A program made the position numbers and the translations under genes. From Polytrichum commune (Eukaryota > Streptophyta > Polytrichopsida > Polytrichales > Polytrichaceae), in the NCBI GenBank assembly GCA_950295325.1, contig OX485804.1:17732001-17796000 (forward strand): a stretch of DNA of 64,000 nucleotides, read 5' to 3'. The notes under the pieces were generated by a model. That model did not search any database and had not been told where the DNA came from. It saw only the letters and a program-made list of their open reading frames with translations. Below, piece after piece: positions 43,041-57,962 of this stretch; position 1 is the stretch's first letter; each line of letters begins with the position of its first letter.

Positions 43041-45242
43041 TGACAAGAGGAGATAGGGTTGGATGAACTCATCCATCATCCATGACAATATTTGTTCACT
43101 TATGCATAAGAAACGTGATTTGAGAAGTTATCATAGCAACATAAATACCATATGTTCTCCTAACCATCCCTTATCATAAGTTCGCAGGTTGAAAATGCGT
43201 TTTCCCACCAACTTTCTAGATTGATGATTTGGAATTGATTTATACATTGAAGAAATCATCCCTTTAGATTATAGACATACATGTAATACCATTTTAAAAT
43301 TGCGCAGATACATGTTCTTAAAGCCAAGTATTCATCACTTGTAAGTCCATCTTCATCTATTGTCCAAGAGGTCCAATAAGCTTAAGTCTCGGGTAGGTCA
43401 CTCTATATGATTTTTGTGCATCATGTGCGGCATCAGGGTTTTGTTTAAGAGTTATTTACCTTCAAGGCATGAATTAAAAGCTCCCTATAATTACTTGATT
43501 CTTTAACATGGCCTATTTTTTTACACCCTATCGTTGTTTATGTTGCTCATGTCATTACATTCTTTTGTAGTCTACATTCCTTTTAATTTAAAATATTTTA
43601 ATTTAAAAGTGTATGCAATGCAAAAGTGGTGGGAAAAACCATGGCAAGAAAAAGGCATAAAATTTCATATCGTTGTAAAAACTAAGTGCAAAAACTTATC
43701 ATACATGTGAAAGATTTGTGCTTACCAAAGCAAATCTTAACTTGTGCAAAATATGTGATAACCACGTCACATAAGAATAAATGTGATAACATGATGCATA
43801 TCATTCCAAGACCATAACTTGAATGATATCATGTAATTGCAAGTGATGACAAACACAATGATACTCAAGCGTAATGTAATTTAAATTTTGCTTCAAAATT
43901 TGTAGTTCTATAACCCATAGAATATAACCTTCATGCATCAAAAAAGAAGGCTTAGGGTGGAAACACAATAATAATAAGCATATGTTCACAAACACAACAC
44001 ATGCTCTCTAAAAGTGGCCCAAACACACACAAAAAACCCGCAACCATTGTAGCTATGCATAAGTCTTGTGGTTCTTTACAAGCCTATGCATGTGGGTTTA
44101 GGGTATGCAAAACAAATCAAACTTATGTAACCTTGTCCCATATCTTAGTGTCCAATCCTGCACCAAAGAAACAATTGATTATGACAAAAAAAAAATACAA
44201 ACGTCGAGATCTAAAAGTAGGGGTAACCCATATTCCAACATTGTCGACCCAACCACCACCATGATGGACATAGTATCATTGCAACCAACCTAACTTGAGG
44301 TGCAAATAGATTGCATAGAGGTCCGTTACATCGAAGCATGCAAACGAGCTCGTGAGAAGGCGGGTCGGACATCGGGTTATTCAAAACCCACGACTTATGC
44401 AACAACTCCATGTGAGTGTCGAAATTGTCGATGATTGTCAGCCCTCGAAATGCACGTCGACATGGAGGAAACGTAGCAACATCGGCTTGTGCGAGCTGAA
44501 ATGCACCAAATTCCACCGTGTTGCCCAAAAAAAATCACAACCATGCATTGCAGCTATGTAGAAGTCATGTGGTTATTTACAAGTATGTATAAGTGGGTTT
44601 AGCATACATTTCCTCCTCTTAAACCTTCAACTTGTTGTAATATTATGGCACAGTAGAATCGCCCTTCATAGTCCATGTCTTCATCTGAGTTGCCATCTGT
44701 AAACACCAACATGGCCGCCCCAACATAAGCGGAACAATCAATCACAAGCCACGCACGAAATCTCTAAACCGTAAACCGCCTCCAAAACAACGGTAAGACC
44801 TTTAGCCAACAAAATCAAAACTCTATGTGGAACTTCACAACCACCCTCAACCTAAAGCAACTACAAATGAGACTCTACAAAGAAGGTCCTAAACCAACTA
44901 CAACAAGATATACTTGTTGGATTTTGTTACAATAAGCTTCAACAAAGAGGAGTCTCAACAAAAAGTTGCCCAGAACACAATGAACTCAAGGAAGAAACAA
45001 AACCCTAGGTGTTTTTTATAAGCAATTTTGCGTGGATTTCTTTTATAAACTTTATGTCAAACGAATTTAATCCTCCCTATATTATGTTGCACGTCATTTT
45101 TAAAAAGCACTAAGTGAACTACCCATGGCTTCAGTTAATTCAATGTCTTGAACAAAATCCCAGTGAAGTCACATATTGATAGTTTGCAACTCACGGTATT
45201 CATTAAAAGATTACAAATATAATCCAAGTCCAATAATTTAAA
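43041..45242. other. No gene seen
   Basis: AT-rich DNA. Short open frames at 44211-44528 (-) and 44001-44264 (+) overlap, have no recognised domain and are not supported. Confidence 0.5.
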
Positions 45243-45486
45243 GGGGTTGTTAAATTGACCACACATTGGTTAAAACAACCACAAAGATGTGTCGCACGGT
45301 CACACCACCTATCAAAAATTGAACAATTCCAGTTGTAAGTTGAAATGTGAAGAAAGAGGAAGCAAAGCTAATATCTTGCTCCTCTTGACGTGTGCATTGA
45401 AAAATCAAGGTTTCATAGGTCATGTGATTGTGCAACACGTCTTTGTGGTTATTTTAACAAACTACATGGTCGGTTTAACAATCCCC
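45243..45486. mobile_element. MITE, relative of 9101-9332
   Basis: The ends GGGGTTGTTAAATTGACCAC and, read in reverse, GGGGATTGTTAAACCGACCA are imperfect inverted repeats, continued by AACAACCACAAAGA / TCTTTGTGGTTATT. The total is 244 bp, non-coding. It is flanked by TAA-like and TAG trinucleotides, so a TWA-type target is possible. Confidence 0.65.
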
Positions 45487-46501
45487 TAGATTAAACCTTG
45501 CAAGACCCATTTCAATACTAGACATCAATAGCCCTTTCACTTATTTATTATTATTATTTTGCAAACTAGTACCTATGCACTTAGAGAGAGCAAAGAAAAA
45601 ATATATCATTTTAAAAACTTATCCGATGTTACATTCTCAAATGCTCTTTTCACCACACTTTTGACTATATATGCTTCAAACTCAATAAATCAGCTCAATA
45701 TTTTACAAGTTGTGGAGATCTCAATTGTCAACACCTAATTGTCACGGCGTCCCCTCCTTGAGGGCTCCCTTGTAAGCAGCTTGTAAGGCTGAGGGCCACG
45801 TCACACACGAGCCAAGAGCCATGACCATGAAATTGTGAGAGCCTAAAAGAAAGTGTCCAAAGGCTGTCCCAACACACCTCCGAAATCATGTAGTGTGGTT
45901 ACGGACCCTTAAATGTAGTGTGAAGCCATATGTGACCGGGTCCTAAATCAAATGTTACTTCAATGAATCTATATTCATGTGGGTCTTCACACATGATAAA
46001 ATAGAATAAATCAACGGTTATGAACATTCGGAGTGCCATGGTCTCCCGGCTGTGTGTTAGGCCTACCTCCAAGAAGTGGGTTTTGAAAATAGTCCAAGTG
46101 ACCATGAAACACGATCCATTCGATGCCATGTAGGAATCCAAGCAGACTTTACATCCATCTTGCATTCACTTACTCCGTCGGTCCCTCAAGCATAGTGTGA
46201 AGTGAACTTGGACCGGCTCCACCTTTTCCACCAACGAGAGTGCTTGAAATGCAACGGTCACGGGCCCTCGGTCTCGTGTGTCAAGTGGCCCTTAAGGAGT
46301 TGGGAGATCTTAACATCCCGCATCAAAACAAACTACACCATTCTTGGATTCAGTGCAATAGTCTCGTTTTTATTTCATACAAATAATGGCCAACTATTTC
46401 AATGTTATGGGTGTTCAATCATGGTCTATTTTCCCTCTCTACGGGTGTCCATATTCTCAGCACTACATCCTTGATAGATTTTCGTTGACTCCAATCAACT
46501 C
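45487..46501. other. No gene seen
   Basis: Mixed-composition spacer with no supported open frame. It ends at the left target duplication of the SINE. Confidence 0.5.
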
Positions 46502-46516
46502 TGACAATGTTGAATA

Positions 46517-46875
46517 GAAGAAGAAGAAGAAGAAGAAGACCATGTGATCAGCGTGATTGGAATGCCCGTTCGACCCACCCTTGGCATTAAACCATCAGGG
46601 CATAATACCAGTGGTGTAGGACTACTAACCCCTCTTGGGGTGGGCACTATAATAACACACTATACTAGTTCCTAGCTAGCCACTAGTGCCTTGAGGATAC
46701 CGGACATGGTATCCCCCCAAAGGGCTTTAGGTACCCATACAACAAGGTCCAAGGACCCCCCACCATAGTTGGGTGGACTAAGGTGGTGAGCACCGCGCCG
46801 GCATGGGGAATAGAACCCACAACCTCCTCATTGGGAGCCATGAGCCCTAACCACCAAGCCAAGCCTGTGGTGCCT
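46517..46875 (-). mobile_element. tRNA-derived SINE with 15-bp target duplication
   Basis: Read on the minus strand, it starts GGCACCACAGGCTTGGC, with an A-box-like TGGCTTGGTGG (46851-46861) and a B-box-like GGTTCTATTCC (46807-46817), the internal Pol III promoter of a tRNA gene. It ends in (CTT)n, seen as GAAGAAGAAG on the plus strand (46517-46538). The 15-bp direct repeat TGACAATGTTGAATA flanks it exactly (46502-46516 and 46876-46890). It is 359 bp without coding capacity and would need a LINE's enzymes to move. The clean duplication points to a fairly recent insertion. Confidence 0.9.
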
Positions 46876-46890
46876 TGACAATGTTGAATA

Positions 46891-47617
46891 CATATTTTAG
46901 GAGCGATGCCTCGTCCCTAAATCCCCGAGACAATTTAGGGTTGCATTTTATCCCTTTTACTTTGGCCTTTGTCCAAGACAATCCTAATGACATTAATTTG
47001 CGAACGTCCATTTTCTATGGATTTGTAAATGCATGTTTACTCCACATTCTTGCAAACATCATGTTGTTCTGAACATATGTCAAGTGAATAGTATCTTCAA
47101 ATGACTTCTTTTTTAGCATGCATGGGATGTATACAATGTCACGTTGTATTTGAAGTATGTTTTGAATCGTGCTACTCCAAATCATCACATACTATTTAAT
47201 GTACTCAAATCTCATCAAAATGGTATGAATAGTATGTCATAAAAAAATTCTATGACTGAAATCAATAGAGTTACAATATGGGGCTACGAGCATTGCACAA
47301 TGGAGACAAGCATAAAACAATGATTAATACAGAGGTTGAGACCATGGAACAACATTGAGGTCCTTTGCAACAATTTGGGTGTTGTAGTGAAGTAAGTTTA
47401 TATTTGTAATCCCATTATGTGTCATAAAAATTGTGAGCAATTGTTTCTATGAGATAAAACAATGATGCAATGTAGGACTTTTTTTTTCATGAAGATTATA
47501 TTCTAAAAATATGTCAAAAATCTTAAATGTTAGTTGAGTATAAAGGACGATGACTCCAATGTTGCCATTGGCATGAAGAATGGTGTTGCTTCATTTTTTA
47601 GTTAGTCCAAGTCTATA
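46891..47617. other. No gene seen
   Basis: AT-rich spacer with no supported feature. Confidence 0.5.
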
Positions 47618-47935
47618 TGTAATGCCAGAACGGGCATTACAAAAATTAAAGGGCCCCAACAAATGATTGCCTCCTTTCAAAGGTGAACACCTTGGACGGG
47701 TGTGGATTAATTGCCCCCCCCCCCAAGGGCAAGCCACTGTGTTTCTTACATGGTTGTTTGCACATGTCCAGTTCACTTGGGTACCCCCACTATGATGATT
47801 GGGTGCACCAAAAATCAAGTGCTAGGAATGTCACCCATCTGAGTACTACTCCTCGCCTTCAATGGCTTAACCTCAAAGCTCCCTTGGAACCAAGTTCAAG
47901 CTTTGGATCCAAACCATCCTCATTGATTTAGTATT
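47618..47935 (-). repeat. 5S-rRNA-derived element, second copy
   Basis: Read on the minus strand, GAGGTTAAGCC (5S AGTTAAGCG), GGCGAGGAGTAGTACTC (5S GGGCGAGAGTAGTACT), AGATGGGTGAC and CCTAGCACTTG run in 5S order. The copy at 42560-42770 shares the distal part, GCACTTGATT...TGCACCC. The lower-coordinate end is a palindrome, TGTAATGCC...GGCATTACA (47618-47641), which could be LTR ends of TGTAA/TTACA type. A poly-C run sits at about 47712-47722. Confidence 0.55.
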
Positions 47936-49692
47936 TTTAAATACCTTCCTTATGCCCCCTTCCCACCTAACTTTACCAACTAATCAAAGTCTTTCCTAAA
48001 CTTCGGTAAAGCTCTTTTGGTTATAGCGCAAGCATCCGGCTATCCCAATGCACCTACAAGAACTTGCTCCGGAGATTTTCGAGTAGATTTTAATTAAGTA
48101 GCTATTACACATGTTCTTCACTGTTTTATCTACCAAGCAATGAATGTTGGATAGTTTTTGTCCCATCCCCAAATGCCTTACTACGCATCTATCTTACCAT
48201 TGGTTTATGTTAATGGAGCTCCTCGTGCCCTCATAGTTAAGACTAAAAAGCAACCAATCACAAGGGCTGGAGACGACACTTTCAAAGGTCCTACATTCTC
48301 GCCTCATGTCTAGATACCGATGGGAGGGTTGGTACTTGAGGCTTAAAACCCTCCACTTTTAAACCATGCCACATTATCTAGTCCCGAGCCACATTATCAC
48401 ATTATGCCACATTATCATGCCACATCATTCGTCAACTAGGCTCGGGACTAGATAATGTCAATGTTGTAAAGGCCGTGGTTTAGAACCAACTAAAGGCTTA
48501 GCTAAAGTCAAGTGGGAAGGGAACATTCCTATAATTGATGTCAACTACTATTAGATTTTCTTTCACTTCTATAGATGTCCTTTGTTTATTTCACAATATA
48601 CAACCTTTCCTTCATAGGAGATTTGATTTCAACATTAAAATAAAGATCAACTCCGTACGTTTCTAGAAAAAAAGATAAACATGTGCATTGGAAATCGATT
48701 TGGTTCAAAGGTTCGAGTGACGCACACAAACACGCACATTGAAGTCTCATTGTGGTACATAGAATTAGCGTGTATTACACTCTATCCAAAAAAACAGAGC
48801 AACAAACCTAGTGTAATAGTACACACTACATAGTATACCGTTACATCATTTATAGCAGCATACATTCTGCATGTTAAGGTATGTGGGTGCTATTTGGTTT
48901 GTTTTTAATGTTCTACAACTTTTACCGATTCGATTTACGAACAATACTCGGGTTGCATTAGCAAATCTACGATAAGCATATGCAACAACCATATTGAAAG
49001 TATACATCCTTTGATTTAGTTATGGTTATCGGAAGTGCATGTTTGTTGATTCTTCAACTGGATACATAGGTCCTCCTAATCATGTTCTAAATGATGTTGA
49101 GTGTAGAGAACATTAAACGGTCCCCATTAGTGTGGGTAATAATTATCCTAGAAATAAATATTGTGGGCTACATTAATTTTCTAGTCAGGACGGACTTAAC
49201 ATGGGTCCAAGACCCCATGTCTTCTCCCAAGTCTTCATGAAGACTTTTGACTAACACATTGAATATTAGTTATATGACAGTGTAGTGCAAAATAAAATAA
49301 TCACCCATGCCAATTTTCTAAGAAGAAAAAACAAATATTGCAGCCCACAATAATTTTCAACTGAAAATTTAGTATGGGTTGAAAATGAATGTGAACCACA
49401 TTAATTCTCATTAGGAAAGTTAGCATGGGCTCTAGAAAATGATTGCGGCCCACATGAATGGGACTATTTAGTGTAGTTATTAGTGTTTGAAGATGCAATC
49501 TAATATCTAAACATGTGCCTATATGATGTTCGCTTATTGAGCCCCACCGAACCATGTACGAATGAAATCTAGGGTCTAATTAAGAAAACGAACCACTTAC
49601 AACCCATCAACCTTAGGTTATGATTCTAGTGAAGCTTCATTTTCATAGTTTTGTTTGATGAGTATCATCAAAAGACTCACAAAATAAGCTTA
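47936..49692. other. No gene; one perfect inverted repeat
   Basis: AT-rich DNA without a supported gene. A perfect 19-bp inverted repeat, CATTATCTAGTCCCGAGCC, lies at 48372-48390 and 48439-48457. The 48-base loop is itself made of CACATTATC words. It may be a foldback element remnant. Confidence 0.5.
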
Positions 49693-49695
49693 TAA

Positions 49696-50195
49696 GGGCC
49701 GCTTCACACTATGGGCGTCCAAGTTGAGAGGCCGTGGGATTGAATGGTCAAACTTTGTTGAGAGTCCAAAGAAATGGGTTGAAAATAACCAATAAAATAT
49801 AGGATTTGGAGCCTTTGGCTAGGCACAGTGTGAAGCCTCCAAAGGCCAAGCCCAAAACCCAAAGGAAGAAAGAGCATCCCACTTTATTTCTTGCCCAAAA
49901 CAACCCATCCAATCTAACGCCCAAGATCTTGTCAATTTTTTTTTATTTTTAAATGAAAAGAAATCGACAACCTCTCGACCATAATTTGGGTTTTCATTAT
50001 GGTCCGACCCAAACTTCCTTTGAGAGTCCATCGCCTTGCTTAAAAAGTACCGATGTGTATGCATTTTGGAAAGTGACGACCTTTGGACTCTGGCCTCTAA
50101 TGTGAGGGGTTGAGAGGCCAAATTCTTGGTGTCTTGCAATCTGATTGGTGGAAATCGACGGCCTCTCAACCTTCGCCCATAGTGTGAAGCAACCC
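49696..50195. mobile_element. Tourist-like MITE, copy 1
   Basis: 500 bp with TAA on both sides (49693-49695, 50196-50198) and long terminal inverted repeats starting GGGCCGCTTCACACTATGG, extending some 40 bp with a few mismatches. The TAA target and GGGCC ends indicate the PIF/Harbinger superfamily. It is non-coding. It closely resembles 52761-53242. Confidence 0.85.
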
Positions 50196-50198
50196 TAA

Positions 50199-52757
50199 AC
50201 CAACCACTATTGTCTTTGGAGTATTGTTTGGTTTATGAGAAGCTTATTTGACATCAATAATCATCTACAAATCCCACAAGTCACACTCAAATTTGCACAT
50301 CGCTTGAAACGTTACTCTATTACTTCACACATGCCGTACTTTGCTTTACGGATTCTATTTGGAGTGTTAACACGTAGTTCTCAAGTGAAACTTCATTGTT
50401 TTGAAACCGACACATTGTTGACACATGGCAAACATGTTCAAAATGTTATTATTTGATGTAAAGAAGAAGAAGATGTTATTTTTTTGTAGGTTTTTTGCGC
50501 CACTGCAAAAAGCCTTCATTTTTATAGCATGAAGCTCATAAATTTATACAGTAAGGAAAAATTTAGATTTGTTAGAATAAAGTTGTATAACGATTGTCCA
50601 ATGTGTGCTTGGCTCAAAGCCCCCACAAATTATCATGAAAATTTCAGAATATTAATTCCTCTGATATTCGAGTTTATTATCCATTAAATTCAAAAATCCC
50701 ATGAATATCGAAAAGGCAAAGATAACATTGTGTTTGCGGAAATTGCCTCATGGTCTGAAATTTTACACAATTCTACACATTATAAAGTACACTATAGTGC
50801 AATGTTAGAAAAGGATTTGAGAATGTAGTGTTGAGCATGGATGAAATATTTTAGCTTGTTTATTTTAAGTACTTCATATTTGTCAACAACTATAAATGTG
50901 TCAAAATATCACATATTCTAATATTTTCATCGGTATCTATCATAAAACTTACACATTACATCCAATCTCTAGGGAGGAATTCATGACAATAGCAACACTC
51001 ACTCCTTGTTACTCCGAGGCATATTGTGTTGATGATGTCAAGAACAAAAAACATTCATAGAACATACTTATTGAAAACCATAGCTCATAATTTAATGACT
51101 GATCCAATAACGATTATGCAAGAATACAAACCAATTACAAGTGCCTTCTCATGTCCTATTAAGATTGAGGGTGTCAACGAAATTATTTGGCATGACCACT
51201 ATACTGTTTATGGTTGTTAGTGTCACGCACGTTATTTGCAAAGGGCCTAAACTAGATGCTCAGAGGTCTCAAAGTGTCAGGTCCACTAATTGCCAATATG
51301 ATAATATGTGTCAACATACGTAATTTCTTCAAGAAATACTTTACTTACATCATGACATTTAGTGTAGCACGTTGGGATACTTGAGACGGTAGTTTTGCGT
51401 TTAGTATGCAAGGGGAGGATGTTAGTGAGCATACTAATGGCAAATATAACATGTTTACATTTTCACATGCAGGTGGAAGATATTCTTGCGCATCCTAACG
51501 CCAAGTGCCAATTGTGTACACTTTAGTCAACTTATAGACCATTGTGTAACACACATATACACTTGATAACATTATTGAACGTACATGTGCTAAGATTTTA
51601 GTGAGAGCAATTGAATTCTAGGTGTCATGAGGTGACACTAATGAGGAAGTTGTTGATCATTAGTGTAACCTAGGACACGCCTTAACAAAAGGGTAAGTGA
51701 CACTATTACACTTGTGACACTAAGTACCATAAACAATGTATATATGTACTACAATTACATGAGTGCCCTCGGGGGGGGGGCAATGTGTTAAAAAGTTAAG
51801 GATATAGGTGCGAACAACCACTATTTTATAGGGGGGTATTACTTTCAATTCTCTTCTTTTTTCACATGCTATCATTATGTAAATTTCTACTTTGGGTTAA
51901 TAGAAAAATGGCTTGCATTACTTATAATTCCAAATTACCTATTATTCCATACCCTATAGTACTTTAAAGATGTCTAGTGCCATTTTTGATACCCTATATT
52001 ACTCTTAAGTCCATTTATAATTTTTTAGCCCCCATGTTTTTAAAATACCCTATCATTTGTTCGCACGTATATTGCTACTCCAACCAATGACTACCCCCCC
52101 GAGTGAGTGCCTTTGCACATGTAAGTAACTTCTGAGGATTGGGAGCCCAAGGGAGTTCTTACATGTAGAATATAATACACTAGCATAGGTGCATGACATT
52201 GAAAAAGTACATTGCTAATGGTGCATTTCATGAGGTAGACTATACATGACATATCTAGGTGAAATTAAAGTGTGTATTATGTTACAATCCCAAATAAGAA
52301 ACAATCTACATTCACACTTGTTTAGTTTTTTTGAAAGACACAATAAGATTAGGCCACACCATCTTGAGATTGACTAGAACATTGTGGAGACTTGGAAGCA
52401 CGCGGACCAAACTTCAAAGTTATGGTGGGGAAGAGTGAAAATATTGTATTCCAAATTGAATACCATAATCAATGTGCTTATGATGTATCCATGGATGGAA
52501 ATATTACACATGGTAATATGGTATGAACAACTCCTATTCTTTGGCCAAGGCTTTGTGGCAACCATTTATGTTGAAGGTGAGAACTTTGAAGATTTGTTCC
52601 TCACAATACATTAGAAAATAAATAAATAAATATTTTTGACCTCGATATTAACATCAAATGCACCAAATTAGTGTAACAAGGTAGAGACAACCATGAAATG
52701 TGATAATTGAAAGAGCCATATATTGTACCAGACCCCTAACATGGTTGCCACACATCT
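50199..52757. other. No gene seen
   Basis: AT-rich spacer between the two Tourist-like copies. It has short open frames without recognisable content and a poly-G run near 51772-51779. Confidence 0.5.
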
Positions 52758-52760
52758 TAA

Positions 52761-53242
52761 GGGCCGCTTCACATTATGGCCGTCCAAGTTGAAAGGCCGT
52801 GGGATTAAATGGCCAAACTTTGTCAGAAGTTCATAGAAATGGGCTGAAAGTAACCAATAAAATATAGGAATTGGATCCTTCGGTCGGGCATAATGTGAAG
52901 CCTCCGAAGGCCAAGCCCAGAGTCCAAAGGAAGAAGGAGCATCCCACTTTATTCCCTGCCCAAAACAACCCCTTCAATCTAACGGCCAAGATCTTTTTTT
53001 TATGAAAAAAGATCGACGGCCTCTTGACATAGTTTAGGTTTCCATTCCTATCCGACCCAAACTTCCATCGAGAGTCCATCACCTTGGTCAAAAAGTATTG
53101 CCGTGTAGGCATTTTGGAGAACAACAACCTTTGGACTTCGGCCTCTAGTGTGAAGGGTCAAGAGGTCAAGTTGTTGGTTCTTGCAATTTGATTGGTGGAA
53201 ATCGGCTGCCTCTCGACCTTCGACGATAGTGTGAAGCGGCCC
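52761..53242. mobile_element. Tourist-like MITE, copy 2
   Basis: 482 bp, TAA on both sides (52758-52760, 53243-53245). Same orientation and same block order as 49696-50195, with small deletions and substitutions. The ends are GGGCCGCTTCACATTATGG and its reverse with one change. Confidence 0.85.
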
Positions 53243-53245
53243 TAA

Positions 53246-54531
53246 GCTGACATTCTTTGTCCAAGACGATTACAATTATGGTAATAGACCATTCTTTGCA
53301 AAAATGAAAGAGAGATGAAAAAAGAACAAAGCTAAAAGACTCATGCATCACACTTAGAAATATTTTACAACATATATTCAGCTTGAAAAATTGCGACAAC
53401 CATTAAAGATGAAGGTGAAACATTGAGAATCCCTCACAATTCGGATATGTTACTTATTTAACAAATTTGACCCCGATATGAACATCAAATACACCAAATG
53501 AACGCGATGAGTTCAAATAACCATACATTATAGCAGACCCCTAACATGGCTGCCACGAATCCTAAACCGGTATCCTCCATCCTAGACCTATTACGGTTAC
53601 GGCAACAATAGGCCGATGCGATCCTTATGAAAGCAAGGGCGAGGCATGATGAGCAAAGAAAGGAAGGAAGCTAGAAGGCTTGGGCATCACACTTTGAGCT
53701 GTAGAGAGCTGTAGACAGAGAGAGAGAAAGAGAGAGGAGAGAGAGAATGATTTCATCCCCCTCGCCGCGGGGTCGTCACGAGGGGGGGGCCTCGCATCCG
53801 GGGCGGAGGATGAACGGCTTCGTCGATGAGTGATGAAAGGAAGGCCCAGGACAGCGAGGGGAATAGTACGTTGAAGGATGAGGGATGGACAGAGAGTGGA
53901 TGAGAGGAGGGCGGGCCCACCAGAGGGGAGCGGAGGGCTTACAGCAGCAGCACTTCGGCCCTGCTTCCGAGCTCGGAGTTTTTTTCTTTCTCGGATGCAT
54001 TGCACGCGGTGGCCCATCGCCTCTCCTCTTCTCGCCATCGGTCGTCGCAGATTGCTCCCGCGCTCCTTGCGATCGCTGCCGCCATCGAGTGCGTGTGTCA
54101 CGGCTGGATCCGTCACGGCCGCTGCTTCTTTGCTGCTAACGCCCCAAGCAACCTCGAAATTGGCGCATCGAAGCGTGGTTTGTGTGGACGATCTGGGGTT
54201 TGCATTTGCAGGTAGGCAGCGGTGGCCAGCACTAACCTTGGGCATTCTGTCAGTGGATTGTAAGGCGAGTGCCGAGTGATCTGATCGCTCTGCGGTAGTG
54301 CCAGGTGAATTGGCTCGTTGCGTAGTGTGAAACCTACTTTTATTCCTCTTTCTTGGTTGTCATTGGGGTTGAGAGTCTGTTCTTCTGGCTGCTCTGCTTC
54401 TACTGCTTGGGTTCGTCTGTTCCTCAAGGCTTCTCCGTGTGCTGTGTCAGTGTAGAAGTAAGTTGTGGTGGAAAGGGAGGTGAGACTCAGATTGGACTTG
54501 CCTTCTAGCGATCGGGGTTGCGACTAGAGTC
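53246..54531 (+). promoter_or_regulatory. Upstream region and 5' leader of the RabE gene
   Basis: AT-rich until about 53690, then a GA-rich microsatellite (about 53717-53748) and a GC-rich block (53750-54240) typical of a plant promoter/5' UTR. A TTTGCAG/GTAGGC word near 54205-54217 could be a leader splice site. The transcription start cannot be placed. Long minus-strand open frames here (53625-54245) reflect base composition and show no domain. Confidence 0.4.

Positions 54532-57962
<3,431 letters not shown>

Noticed and set aside
53625-54245. 206-codon minus-strand open frame upstream of the RabE gene
   Set aside because: It lies in the GC-rich leader block, its peptide is Ser/Arg/Pro low complexity without a domain, and the plus strand has a better explanation as promoter and 5' UTR.
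54113-54427. Additional small genes in the RabE leader
   Set aside because: The frames overlap on both strands, change with GC content, and carry no start context or domain.
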